Origin: Gambelia wislizenii
Taxonomy: Eukaryota; Chordata; Lepidosauria; Squamata; Crotaphytidae
Assembly (NCBI GenBank): GCA_030847615.1
Contig: JAUMIR010000003.1
Location: forward strand, 334,433,756-334,497,755
Length of the DNA: 64,000 bases
Direction of reading: 5' to 3'
Shown piece by piece: positions 31,681-42,440 of this stretch (position 1 is the first letter of the stretch; each line of letters begins with the position of its first letter). Made by a program: the position numbers and the translations under genes. The notes under the pieces were generated by a model. It was not told the DNA's origin. It saw nothing but the letters and a program-made list of their open reading frames with translations, and made no database searches.

Positions 31681-33482
31681 TGATGCCCACTGCAGAATGC
31701 CAAACAGATCATCATCTTGTAAGATGTAAACTAAATCTTCATCTTAAGTTCAAACCTAAGAGGGGTAGCATCTTAAAGAGGAGACTCCAAGTCAACAATC
31801 TTCAACAAGCTACCATGAGAGACAACTTCCAGGCAAATCTGCAAACAAAACTTGAAGACCATCCTACAGATCCTTCTCCCACAGTGTTTTGGCAACATAT
31901 CAAAAACAGTATCCTCCAGTCTGTGGAAGAATCCCTCGGGTTCTCCCACAAGAAAAATCAAGACTGGTTTGATGAAAACAACCAAGAGATCCCGGAGCTG
32001 TTGGCAAAGAAGAGAACTGCTCACCAGGCATACCTCGCCCAGCCAACTTGCCATGTAAGAAAAACAGCTTTCTGTCTCACATGTAGTAAACTTCAACAAA
32101 AACTCCGAGACATGCAGAACAAGTGGTGGATCAATATAGCAGAAAAGACACAATGCTGTGCAGATCTGGGAGAACTTAGAGGATTTTATGAAGCTCTTAA
32201 AGCAGTGTTTGGACCTACTTATCAGGTCCAAAGCTCTTTGTACAGTACAGATGGTCAAACATTAATTACTGATAAAGCCTCCATCCTGAATTGATGGGCT
32301 GAACATTTTCAAAGTCTCTTTAGTGCCAACTGAGTAGTCCAAGGCTCAGCTATCCAACATATGATACAAAAACCGATGAAAAATTAATTGGACATAGCTC
32401 CCACTTTGGAAGAGACCCTTAAGGCCATACAGCAGATGAAAATCGGCAAGGCAGCTGGGATTGATGGAATCCCACCTGAGGTTTGGAAACACAAAAGCCA
32501 TGCACTCCACAGTAAATTCCATGAACTCCTTGTGAATTGCTGGGGAAAAGGGGAACTGCCATCAGATCTCTGAGATGCAGTCATCATCACCCTGTATATG
32601 AAAAAAGGAGGAAAATCCGATTGCTCAAACTATCGAGGCATAACACTGCTCTCTATTGCTGGAAAAATCCTTGCAAGGAGACTCCTGAATAGGTTAGTTC
32701 CTGCTATTGCAGAAGAACTTTGTCCTGAAAGCCAATATGGCTTCAGAGCCAATAGGAGTACTACAGATATGGTATTTGCCCTTAGACAACTGCAAGAAAA
32801 ATGTAGGGAGCAGAACAAGGGTGTCTATGTAACATTTGTTGACCTCACCAAAGCCTTCAACACTGTGAGTAGAAAAGGTCTGTGGCAGATTCTGGAAAGA
32901 CAAGGATGTCCCGCCAAATTCCTTTAAATGGTTATCTTGCTACACGAGGGGCAGCACGGTCAAGTCAGATATGGTGATGCTCTTTCAGAGTCCTTTCTAA
33001 TAACTAATGGAGTGAAACAAGCTTGCGTTCTTGCTCCAGCTTTATTTATAATCTTCTTCAGCATGATGCTCCAAAGGGCTACAGCAGAGCTTGAAGAAGA
33101 AGACGGCATCTATATACGTTACCGTATTGATGGTAGGTTGTTTAACTTAAGCCGTCTGAGAGCCTGCACTAAGACTCTGTACTATCTAGTCCGTGAGCTG
33201 CTCTTCGCTGATGATGCTGCCCTTGTTGCCCACACAGAAGCAGCTCTGCAGTGCCTAACATCCTGTTTTGCAACAGCTGCAGAGCTGTTTGAGCTGGAAG
33301 TCAACCTGAAGAAAATGGAGGTTCTTTATCAGCCTGCACCACAGGACGAACACCACCATCCCCACATTGCTGTTGGCAAATCTGTGCTTAAGTCCATTCA
33401 GCAGTTCACCTACCTGGGAAGCATCATCTCCTCAGATACCAAGATTGACAGAGATCGATCACAGATTAGCAAAGGCATATAG
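31680..33482 (+). pseudogene. LINE ORF2 part 2: linker and reverse transcriptase
   Basis: This is the same frame as the endonuclease. An LTRDHHxV-type QTDHHLVRCKL segment is followed by a linker, then RT blocks: IGKAAGIDGIPPEVWK, NYRGITLLSIAGKILARRLL, ESQYGFRANRSTTDM, TFVDLTKAFNTVSR (the usual Asp after F is Asn) and LLFADDAALVAHTEA with an intact FADD catalytic pair (about 33206-33217). In-frame stops lie near 32292, 32331, 32571 and 32925. A 2-bp deletion near 33450, seen by comparison with the copy at 13.07 kb, shifts the frame. Confidence 0.85.
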
Positions 33483-34152
33483 CACATTTGGAAGACTTCA
33501 CAAAAGAGTCTGGAGTAATAAACACCTGAGGCAAAGCACAAAAATCAGTGTGTATAGAGCCATTGTACTGTCTATACTCCTTTATGGGTCTGAAACATGG
33601 GTCACCTATTGCCACCACTTACGACTCCTCGAATACTTCATCAGCGCTGTATACACACAATGCTAAATATACGCTGAACTGACTATTTGACAAATGTTGC
33701 TGTCCTTGAGCAAGCAGGGATCACCAGCATTGAGGCCATGATATTGAGAACACAGCTGCGCTGGGCATGGCACGTTTCTAGGATGGAGGACCATCGCCTC
33801 CCAAAAATAGTACTCTACAGTGAATTCACCATGGGTCAGCATAAGAAGGGCGCTCCAAAAAAGTGATACAAGGACTCCCTGAAACAACATCTCAGGCTCG
33901 GCCAAATTGATCACCAACAATGGTCCGCCCTGGCCTCACATCGGGAGGCATGGAGATGCACTATCCACAATGCTGCAGCCTTATTTGAGGAGTCACACCG
34001 AACAAGTCTTGAAGAGAAATGACAACGCAGAAAGAATCACAACCTGGAAATATCACCCAAGAAGACCTTCTGCTGTGCTTTCTGCAACTGGCCTTGTTTA
34101 TCTCGGATTGGCCTTTTTAGTCATCAGTGCACTTGCAGAAAGCGCGGGATGA
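33448..34152 (+). pseudogene. LINE ORF2 part 3: C-terminal region
   Basis: It continues in other frames after the 33450 shift: DHRLAKAYSTFGRLHKRVW, YRAIVLSILLYGSETW, a break near 33640, then stretches equal to the uninterrupted C-terminus at 12.4-13.2 kb, ending near AESAG. The zinc-finger-like motif is disrupted by further frame changes. Confidence 0.75.
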
Positions 34153-34191
34153 GTCCTTCCTGAATCTTCATTTGCGAAGAAAAGCCAGAGA

Positions 34192-34370
34192 GTTATAGTG
34201 TTACTATTCCACTTTAACTGCTCTGGCTTCCTCTTGTGGAATTCTAGGGTTTGTAGTTTAGTGAGGCCTAAGAACTCTCTGGCTGCAAATCCCAGGATTC
34301 CACAGGAAGCAGCCATAGCAAATAAAGTGTAATAGTAACACTATAAAAGTGTAGCGTGAAAATCTCTTTA
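34192..34370. mobile_element. hAT-like MITE with long hairpin
   Basis: TAGTGTTACTATTCCACTTT and GGAATTCTAGGGTTTGTAG on the left are mirrored by CCCAGGATTCCACAGGAAGC and AATAGTAACACTA on the right. Flanking GTGTAGCGTGAAAATC is a decayed terminus. The full-length LINE landed at its left side. Confidence 0.65.
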
Positions 34371-34449
34371 GTAATTCATAGTCTTCATGTCAAGGAAAGT
34401 GAATCTACTCCCAGATAGTGTTGTATTTCACCAAGATCTTTGAGTCTAA

Positions 34450-34651
34450 GGACATTTTCAGATGATCCTTGAAGTGCAAGGATCGAGCGGGAGAGGTTCG
34501 TAGCAGCTGCGCGGCAGGGGGTCGATTTCGGACGACGCAGTCCCTGCTGCAAAATCGTCCTTCTCTCTTCTGTTTAGGGTTGGAGCCTGCCGCGCTATAT
34601 TCAGCCAGATTTTATTCACGGACAACCAGATTTTATTCACAGAAAATGTCC
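34450..34651. mobile_element. Family-1 element, 202 bp, TSD TAA
   Basis: It starts GGACATTTTCAGATGATCC and ends CACAGAAAATGTCC, with TAA on both sides (34447-34449 and 34652-34654). Interior CTGCGCGGCA and TTCGGACGACGC match one arm of the palindrome at 21.2-21.5 kb, but this copy is not palindromic. Confidence 0.8.
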
Positions 34652-34794
34652 TAAGTCTTGACCCCAGTTCCTCCTTGAACTTTTTTACTTGATTCTCAGT
34701 TTTTGTGATCAAACACAGATCATCACACCATGACTTAAACTACCACATAAATATCTGAGAATTCTCTTCAGGGACTGTCAATCATGTTGAGTTG

Positions 34795-35190
34795 GCTTTG
34801 ACACTTCAACTGTCCCAATTTGACGGGGACAGTCCTGATTAAGTTGTTATCCCACTTTTCAGCTGTTTTTAAAATGCCCTGTCTTCTCTTCCCTCTACCC
34901 TACCCCCTTCATCCTGACTTACTTCAACTGCTACAAATTGAGTTCAAAGTGAAGAAGTAGTTTATACACAATTCACTCATTGTGAGGAGGGGAGGGGAGG
35001 AGAGGAGGGGTGGAATCTTGCCTTTCCCAATAGTTTCAGGTGAAAGCAAACTGCTGCAGACTCTCCTAGCTTATGTGTTATTCCCCATTAATAGTTTTTG
35101 CCCTGTTATCCCCCCACCCCACCCCACCACTGATGTTGCTTGGCCACACATGTCCTGTTTTCATCTCTGAAATGGTGAGGGTATGGGGAC
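34795..35190. mobile_element. TIR element, family 5, copy 2 (inverted)
   Basis: CAACTGTCCCAATTTGACGG, GGACAGTCCTGATTAA and GGCCACACATGTCCTGTTTT follow the reverse complement of 20.16-20.51 kb. A GGGGAGGGGAGG purine run and a CCCCACCCC run are internal. Confidence 0.55.
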
Positions 35191-36590
35191 TGTAAAGCTC
35201 ACTTGATTCTGGACAGATGGAGGATTTGGCCCTGTTGCCCATACTGAAGAAAGATTCAACTGACAACTTCCTCAGTTTCTGCAGATGAAAGGCGGGTGAG
35301 CATCAGTCCAACCTTTGCCTCAGGCAGCAAAATGTCATGGGATGGTTCTGTCTTCCTTATGCCAGGAAGACTATCTGCTAAACCAAAGGCCATTCTACAG
35401 ACAATGGTAAATCTTTCATTCCCAAAAGGGGAATGATTCATAGTCCTTTCATTTAAGATCTCAACAAAAACCAAGCACCCAAACAGACAGGCCCTGTCCA
35501 CAGGCTTACAATCCTAATAATAAATACAATATTTAAAATGAATCAATAAATAACAGAGATAATCTTTCATTTAGGTCACCATTTTTTCCCACATTAATAG
35601 AATCATGTTGTAAATTTCAGTAAGCTTGGCATATGCCTTTCTCCTCAAAATAGCTCTACTTTTCATATCAACAAAAGAAATAAGTGCTTCATCTAGTGAA
35701 TTGCATATTACTTGCAAGAATTTGTTAATATCCTGATCAGAAGCCATGTCATATGGACTGTGTGATTCACTAATGAAACACCTTTTTCTTTGCAACATTA
35801 TTACTGTTCTAATAATTAATCTTCTGGAAGGGTTACATAGCAACAGATAATACTGGAAAGCTCATCACACACATTTGGGCATTTTGATGAAGCTACCACA
35901 CTGCTTCATAATATTAATTTCCACCAAGAAAGAATTTGTATTGTCTTTGTGCTGTATCCTCAATTTGCTTGCAGTCTTGCATGGGTCAACACACTATTTC
36001 AAATTGGTCACATAAATTTGATTTGCTTACCACCAACCTATAAAAATAATGCCTCATTCCTTACTTACATCTTTTTTAAAAAGTTATTGCTGGGCTGTGT
36101 GCAGTTGAATAGTGAGCTCTCCAAATTGATGGCAAGTTATCATCCAGAAAAGTGCAGACAGACAGCAATTAATTGTCTTTCTGGCTACTGTTTATTATGT
36201 TGAGTGTTCTTTTTTATTAAAAGCAGCTTTGGCTTCTGTCTAGGGTTGCTAATAGAAAATACATGCAAAGACTGATCTATTTAATAATTCATTGGTTTGT
36301 TTAATAACTTATATTTGATTATCATTCTGTATACCTTTTTTACTATTACTATTAATCATAACCTAATGGATAAATAATACAGGATGTTTATAATTCAGAT
36401 TTGTATGAACAGATGCGATGATAATTATAATAAAAATAATGGTCATTTTTTTTAAAAAAAGAGGGAATTTCAGGAGTTGTTGCTTGTCACAGCAGTAACA
36501 CCTGCTGAAATTCCCTTTTCTAAACAAAGATTAGAGTGATTGGAGCCCTATCCATTCTTTCACCTGGTAACCCCACTTCTATCTTAATAC
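35191..36590. other. No gene recognised; one unexplained ORF
   Basis: AT-rich sequence. A minus-strand ORF at 35571-35843 (about 90 codons) is charged and ordinary in composition, but I do not recognise its product and see no splice context or repeat. Confidence 0.4.
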
Positions 36591-36637
36591 AAAAGCAGGG
36601 GATAAATAACAAACTAAAACAAAACATAGGAGAACAC

Positions 36638-36675
36638 CACCACCATGACCACGACCATGACCACGACCACCTTTC
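36638..36675 (+). repeat. Short CATGAC/CACGAC tandem repeat
   Basis: CACCACCACCATGACCACGA begins a run of alternating CATGAC and CACGAC hexamers; any frame across it gives a His-Asp repeat by chance. Confidence 0.9.
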
Positions 36676-36977
36676 CTTGACATATTTTGGGCAGGGGCTA
36701 CCCCAACCCATTTTCCCAATCCCTGACCCCCTGAGGAGACACATTCAGTTTCCAATGAAACTAGAAGTGATTAGAAGGTCACGTGTGGTTTCATTTAAAG
36801 TAGTTGTAGAGAAGCAAGTCTTGTTTTAATTCGGAGTCCTACCCCCAAAGGCTTCCAGTGATGTGATTCTCAAGATTATTTGTTTTGGGGTTTTTTGTTT
36901 TTGCTTTTTTTGGCCAAAGAAGGAAATCCAGATACAACACAAGAGGACCAGAAAGGCCACAAAATTCCCACCACTGG

Positions 36978-37418
36978 GTATGAACAGTTTATTTATTTAT
37001 TTCATTTATTTGCTGCCTTTCTCCCAAAGTGGGACCCAAGGCAGTTTCCAGAGTGGTCAGTTAAAACAATTACAATAAAATCTGAATCAGTTAAAAATCA
37101 CAGATAAAACATTTTAAAATTATTTTAACAAAGTTTTAAAAAATAAATAAAACCGCCAAAAAAAAGCACACACTCCCCCATGTATACATTATACGTTAAA
37201 AGCCTGCTTAAACAAAAAAAGTCTTTACCTACTGGTGAAAGGAGCACAGGGAGGGGGCCAACCTAGCCTCCCACAGAAGGACATTCCAGAGGGTAGGAGC
37301 AGCCACTGAGAAGGCTCTCTCCCATGTCCTCACCCAATGAGACTGTAATGGTGGGGGGACCAAGAGAAAGCCATCTCCTGTAGATCTCAGACTCTGGTAG
37401 GTTTGTGTAAGGAGATAT
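36978..37418 (-). mobile_element. LINE-derived 3'-UTR-like repeat
   Basis: An ATTT microsatellite is followed by GCTGCCTTTCTCCCAAAGTG, GACCCAAGGCAGTTTCC, AACCTAGCCTCCCACAGAAG and CACTGAGAAGGCTCTCTCCC. The order of motifs is the same as at 12.15-13.6 kb. Confidence 0.6.
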
Positions 37419-37915
37419 GGGGGTTGTCTATACAGTGAAAATACCCCTAACAGAATTCACCTGGAATATGAACTGTCTTAATGAGATCCTGCATTGTCTC
37501 AGCATATTGTGAAGGAAGGGTGCCAAAAAGAGGGGAAACTATGTGAGAAAAGCATTTGCAGCTTTCCCCAACTTGTAAAACAAAGCTCCAGTGATATGCA
37601 CATTTTCTCTCATTAAGACAAGTGATTTGACATGAATTGCTTCCCCATACAAGATACAGTGCAAGCCTGATTGGCTGGATGAATGCAGGGGGAGGGGCTG
37701 GGTTACAGGGCAAGTGCCTGCTGCCACCATGTTGGATTTTTGCTTTAGCAAGTGATCGCTAAGGTGATAAAATGGGGATTTGTGCTATCTGGAATATTGC
37801 TTATGTGCACCATAGAAATGTTTTTTTAAAAAACGTTTGACAGTGGCAGATTTAAAAACACAAGTAATCCACTTGCAGCTGCTGTGTTAGCTACAGGCAT
37901 GCAAAGGCTGTAAAA
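37419..37915. mobile_element. Family-2 MITE, copy 3, degraded right end
   Basis: It starts GGGGGTTGTCTATACAGTG, the family-2 terminus. Interior GCCTGATTGGCTGGATG, ACCATGTTGGATTTT and TGTTTTTTTAAAAAACGTTT parallel the other copies in reverse orientation. The right terminus is not clear. Confidence 0.5.
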
Positions 37916-38280
37916 CCATTAAGACAGGTCACAGCTGCTGCAACCTGCTATTACTGTGGAAATGTCCATTTTTTCCTTTGTGTTGACAAGCCCAAGGTCT
38001 TTCAAATACTCTGCACCTAAGCTGTATAGGGCTTTATAAGTCATGACCAGCACTTTGAATTGTACCCAGAAACAAGCCGGTGAAGCCCCTCCCTTCCATG
38101 AATATGTGAGGTGCAAGTGGGATTGAGTGAGCTGTCCATTCCTCTTTAGTTGCTAACTTTTTACATCGATGTGAAAGGAACATAGATGCATAGATCACCA
38201 ATGGGAGCACTGACACTAGAAGGACATGGCCAGATAATACAATCCTGCTTTCTCTTAACATGTTTACTAAAACACACTTT

Positions 38281-38853
38281 GGACTTTATCAGATGCAGCT
38301 GCTTTAAACATTCTTTTGTTGGCATAAAAAAAAAAGCATTTTTATGCTGACAAAAGAATGTTCCTCGCACTTACTTTCTAATCCTGGCAAAAGCTCCCTG
38401 CAATAAAGAGGAAGTGAACAGAGCCCCATTCACTTCCTTGTTTGAAATCTTGTGTGATTTCATTATGCGGGAAATTCAAACTTAAAAACAAAAATAAAGC
38501 ATTTTTAAATTACACCAAGCACCCAAACACACTGTAAAAGCCCCAAGTAACCCAGGGAAGGTCATAAAAAGAGTGAAACTTACCAGGATGTCCCACTCTC
38601 ACGTGGAAGTGCTAGCTCTGGAACAGCCATTGTCAGGGTAAATCTGAGATTTAAATGGCCCAAGGTATCGCATGCTGGCAATGCCTGCAAAAAAAGCAGC
38701 AGGGAGATCTATTGATGGTTTAAGCCGTCAATTAAAAACTACAGAATGTTTGCTCTTTATAACCGCAAAAGTGTGACATTGTCGGATCCACACACCCTTT
38801 TACAGTTGTGTGGCGTTGTGATGATGCCGTATTTTCCTCATCTGAAAAAGTGC
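38281..38853. mobile_element. Family-1 MITE, 573 bp, TSD TTT
   Basis: It starts GGACTTTATCAGATGCAG and ends CATCTGAAAAAGTGC, with TTT on both sides. The interior GTAACCCAGGGAAGGTCA, ACCAGGATGTCCCACTC and ATTGATGG..CCGTCAAT hairpin is shared with other copies. Confidence 0.75.
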
Positions 38854-38964
38854 TTTGTTTTATACAAATGTCTGTCATTTCCAAACTCCTTCTGTGATTA
38901 CTTATTGAGGTGGCTGGTCATGCTCATTTGAAGCTCATATTTGATTGTAAATATATATAAATAT

Positions 38965-39682
38965 AGCATAAATATAGGATGGGAGAGACCTGGCTGAATG
39001 AGACTACGTGCGAAAGGGATCTAGGAGTCCTAGTAGACCACAAGTTGAACATGAGCCAACAGTATGATGCGGCAGCTAAAAAGGCCAATGCGATTTTGGG
39101 CTGTATCAATAGAAGTATAGTGTCTAGATCAAGGGAAGTAATAGTGCCACTCTATTCTGCCTTGGTCAGACCTCACTTAGAATACTTTGTCCAGTTCTGG
39201 GCACCACAATTCAAAAAGGATATTGACAAATTGGAGCGTGTCCAGAGAAGGGCAACTAAAATGGTGAAAGGTCTGGAAACGATGCCTTATGAGGAGAGAC
39301 TTAGGGAGCTGGGTATGTTTAGCCTGGAAAAAGGACGGTTAAGAGGCGATATGATAGCCCTGTTTAAGTATTTGAAGGGATGTCACGCTGAGGATGGATC
39401 AGGCTTGTTTTCTGCTGCTCCAGAGACTGGAACACAGAGCAATGGGTGCAAGCTCCAGGAACAGAGATTCCACCTCAACATGAGGAGGAACTTTTTGACA
39501 GTAAGAGCTGTTCGGCAGTGGAACACACTTGGGTCTCCTTCCTTGGAGGTCTTTAAACAGAGGCTGGATTGCCATTTGTCGGGGATGCTTTGATCAAGAT
39601 TTCCTGCGTGGCAGGGGGGTTGGACTGGATGGCCCTCGTGGTCTCTTCCAACTCTGCAATTCTATGATTCTATGATTCTATG
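38965..39682 (+). mobile_element. CR1 LINE 3' end, 718 bp
   Basis: This is a 5'-truncated CR1 copy running from the ORF2 C-terminal region through the 3' UTR to the diagnostic ATTCTATGATTCTATG repeats at 39660-39682. Confidence 0.92.
38979..39593 (+). pseudogene. CR1 ORF2 C-terminal fragment, 204 codons open
   Basis: The frame gives DLGVLVDHKLNMSQQYDAAA, ILGCINRSIVSRS, LYSALVRPHLEYFVQFWAP, VQRRATKMVKGLE, MPYEERLRELGMFSLEKGR, LRGDMIALFKYLKG, RFHLNMRRNFLTVRAVRQWN and FKQRLDCHLSGML, the usual end of CR1 ORF2. About 20 residues around the usual LPxxVVESPS segment are shortened by a small deletion. The RT catalytic domain is absent. It is the longest uninterrupted CR1 frame in the window. Confidence 0.9.
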
Positions 39683-39944
39683 TACTCCAACAGTATGTTT
39701 AAGAAATACTGAAATAGCACAAATCTGATGAATGAGGCATCATTTGAATTCTATGCTGTAAACAGATCTTTGGGAACAACCTGCCACATTTCGGAAATGG
39801 TATAGGAGCAACTACAAAGACAGCAATTATGAAATTTGGGGTACAATAGGGTGACCAACTTTTGGCCATGAATTTAAGGGAGATTTAGTTGTGACAAATT
39901 TCGCACATTTTTAGTGGTGTGGCATCACTCCAGCAAATGTTCAC

Positions 39945-40115
39945 TATTTATTATTATTTATTTTAGGTATTTATGCCCCACTCTTCAGCCACAAAGACTC
40001 TCAGAGTGGCTTACAAATTGTTAAGCAATAGCACTTTACATATCTACATCACCTTATAGCGTGCTAGGCACTTAGCGGTTTCCAACGTGTGTGAGCTAAT
40101 TGCTCCCACTAAGCC
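39945..40115 (+). repeat. Family-4 repeat
   Basis: TTATTTTAGGTATTTATGCC, CCACTCTTCAGCCACAAAG, GCTTACAAATTGTTAAGCA and GTGAGCTAATTGCTCCC match the nested repeat at 29.4-29.5 kb. Confidence 0.65.
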
Positions 40116-40734
40116 CTGTACTCTTTGGTATAGCATTACATCTTTAATGTCTTGGCCATCTATCTATCTATATAACTCTCTTGGCTATGTTGCCATTTTC
40201 AGTGTGCTGATTGGCCATTTGGATGTCAGCATCTGCCTCTCCTCACAGGACCAGGCCCCTGGATGCAGCAGCCAGAACAGCCTCTTTGCAGACGCAGGCC
40301 CTGGCTGTGGGAGTCTTGGAAGAACCAGGGCCAAGCTATCAGGCGCAGCCAGCTGCAATCACGCAACACACCTGAAACAGCCAAGGGAACTTGTATTTAA
40401 GAGTAGCATTCAGGCCTCAGTCTTGGCCAAGATGGTATTCTGTAAATCCAGCACCACCATGCAGAGAAATTGGGATATTAAAAAAGGCCAATTGATACTG
40501 AGAGATGCCCTTTTCTATTGCTAAGAGCTGGTGTGTGAGTGTGTCACAGCTAGGAAGAGAAGGATTTAACCTTCTCTTCCTGTGTATAGTACTTTTGACT
40601 AAAGTGGACCTAAAGAAAGGGCTGCAAACTATCTGTTTAACATAATGTGTAGTCTGACTAAAAGCACTAGGGAAGCACTTTAATTTCCTAAGGACTTTTA
40701 CAACAGTTGTTATACTTGGAAGTCTTTCAAAGGA
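40116..40734. other. No gene recognised; short stem-loop
   Basis: A 145-codon ORF (40087-40524) has no recognised domain. AGGAAGAGAAGG (40552-40563) and CCTTCTCTTCCT (40570-40581) form a perfect 12-bp stem with a 6-nt loop. Confidence 0.45.
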
Positions 40735-41145
40735 AGGACTTCATCAAATATGGTGTCATAATGATGCCCAATTAACACTAAAGGGACTCCGTTTTGCACG
40801 ATGGTGTGCTTTTGTGTGGTCAATAAGGTGTTCTTTTTGATTGATGGACCAAATTGTTGATTGATTGGCTGTGGTGTTTTTGTTTTTGTTTGCCATGATT
40901 GCAAGTGTGTCCTGTTGGTGTGATTCCAGCATCAATGGGTGGTCCCTGCCAGAACACTTCCAGGTGAGAATACGAAAACTACCGGTAGCTACAGGACGCT
41001 CTTTTTATGAACCTCCCCATTTTGCAGGCAAGTTTTTAAGTGTGTTTCAGTGCCTTTGTGTGTGTTTTTTTAAATTATTTAGCTGGTTTTTTTTTTTTGT
41101 TTTACTTTTATGCATGCTTGCATCTTCTTGTGAGAACTGCTAAGA
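40735..41145. mobile_element. Family-1 MITE, right-truncated
   Basis: GGACTTCATCAAATATGG and CATAATGATGCCC repeat the left end of 8244-9377. CTCTTTTTATGAACCTC and CTTGCATCTTCTTGTGAGAA match 57.70-57.83 kb. The right terminus is missing. Confidence 0.6.
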
Positions 41146-41904
41146 TCATGCACACCTGACAACATATAAGTATGGGGCTGCTTTTTCATGCCATTATGGC
41201 AACGTTTGGACCTCCACATGTTCTTGGACTTCTATATTTTCTCATCATTCACTATGGTTTGATGGAAACTGAAGGGCATAAATAACTGGAGAACTGCAGG
41301 TGCCAAGATCTGTTCCACTGGCCACTGGTACCTCCAAGGTCAGATGTGTACATGAATGTACTTTGGGACTATTAAAGAACAGCTATAAATTGAAAGTTAC
41401 TGAACTCTGTTTAGAACACACACTGAGACACCAACAGGCTTTTATATTGTTTCAATAGGGAATGCCTTTTTGTTTTCTTTATTTGTACCAAAGACAAGTT
41501 CTCATTACTAAAGTAGCTGGACTCTTTCTCCTCTATGTTCTTTACACAAAAGCTTTTCTTTTAAAAAAATCACACTGTTATCTTTGCTATCTGTTATCTG
41601 TGTGACAGCCTCTCTATGAGTTTACTGATTGTCTTGCAATTCCATGAATGCCAACAAATCATTCATGGTGTGGAGATTACAGTTGAAAGTCTCAGAAGAT
41701 ATGAAGTTCTGTACTTTTAGATCAATCTGCTTGTCTCAACATGCTGCCTCAGGCAAAGACTTCCCCCTCCACAATGAACAGGAACAGCCTTCAGTAAATA
41801 TCCTACTGTAAAATTGACTTGGAAGGAAAGTCAGTCTTTGTATGAAAAAATACAAGCAATAAATGAATTGAAATTTGTGGATAATGAAGAAATATTTCAA
41901 AAGA
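41146..41904. other. No feature recognised
   Basis: No coding or repeat signature found. Confidence 0.5.
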
Positions 41905-42022
41905 AAGAACTGGCAGACTGCCCCAACTATTACTTGCCCAGAAAACTCTATGAAATTCATGGTATCTCCATAAGTCATCAGATGACCTGAAGTCTCTCTC
42001 TCTTTCACAAACACACACAACT
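41905..42022 (+). mobile_element. SINE tail remnant
   Basis: ACTTGCCCAGAAAACTCTAT, GAAATTCATGGTATCTCCAT and AAGTCATCAGATGACCTGAA match the 5S-SINE tail and are followed by a CT/CA-rich stretch. Confidence 0.55.
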
Positions 42023-42194
42023 TAGAAACTAGCATCTAACAGCATCAGAGTAACCTCTGGCTTAATTTATATTTTCATTATTTTTAAAACTCTCTCTTTT
42101 TTTTTTTGGCCAGACTGGAAAAACGAGTGGGGGGAAATCAAGTTGAAAAATATCAGCTGCACAACAGTTACTTTCATTGACAGTTTATTTACAG

Positions 42195-42370
42195 TACAAA
42201 GTTATGCCAGTTTCATACCATTTAATAATCATGGGATTTGTAGTTTGGTGAGGTGCTTAGAATTTTCTGCCAGAGAGCTCTGATCCATTCTTCTGAACTA
42301 CTAAAGCTCACTAGTGAAGAATTCTAAGTAACCGCCAAACTACAAATCCCTGAAAACCTAAGCCACATAA
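42195..42370. mobile_element. hAT-like MITE with inverted halves
   Basis: CATGGGATTTGTAGTTTGGT and TTAGAATTTTC on the left are mirrored by GAATTCTAAGTAACCGCC and AAACTACAAATCCC on the right, as in the element at 34.2-34.37 kb. Confidence 0.6.
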
Positions 42371-42384
42371 TAGCAAATGTCATA

Positions 42385-42440
42385 TAACATTTGTTAGTCT
42401 TTAAGGTACCACAAGACTCCTTTTGCTTTTTATTCAGCAT
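42385..42440 (+). mobile_element. PLE terminus fragment
   Basis: ACATTTGTTAGTCTTTAAGG followed by TACCACAAGACTCC matches the end of PLE terminal repeats at 4.83 and 53.25 kb. Confidence 0.6.

Larger units (their letters stand above)
30211..34191 (+). mobile_element. Full-length APE-type LINE, 3,981 bp, 13-bp TSD
   Basis: GTTATAGTGTTAC is present exactly at 30198-30210 and 34192-34204, which defines both ends of the insertion. A 770-bp 5' leader (CATGCCAGACAGGTCAAAAC and so on) precedes one long decayed ORF. The 3' end is ...GAAAAGCCAGAGA with no poly(A) tail. It has inserted at the edge of a hAT-like MITE. Domain order (endonuclease, RT, C-terminal zinc finger) and length fit the RTE/Vingi size range; the exact clade needs a phylogeny. 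Confidence 0.9.

Noticed and set aside
31773..32258. 161-codon minus-strand ORF
   Set aside because: It is antisense to the LINE ORF2 linker region and has no independent homology.
36536..36829. ORF with a His-Asp repeat suggesting metal binding
   Set aside because: It is produced by the CATGAC/CACGAC hexamer repeat; there is no wider coding signal.
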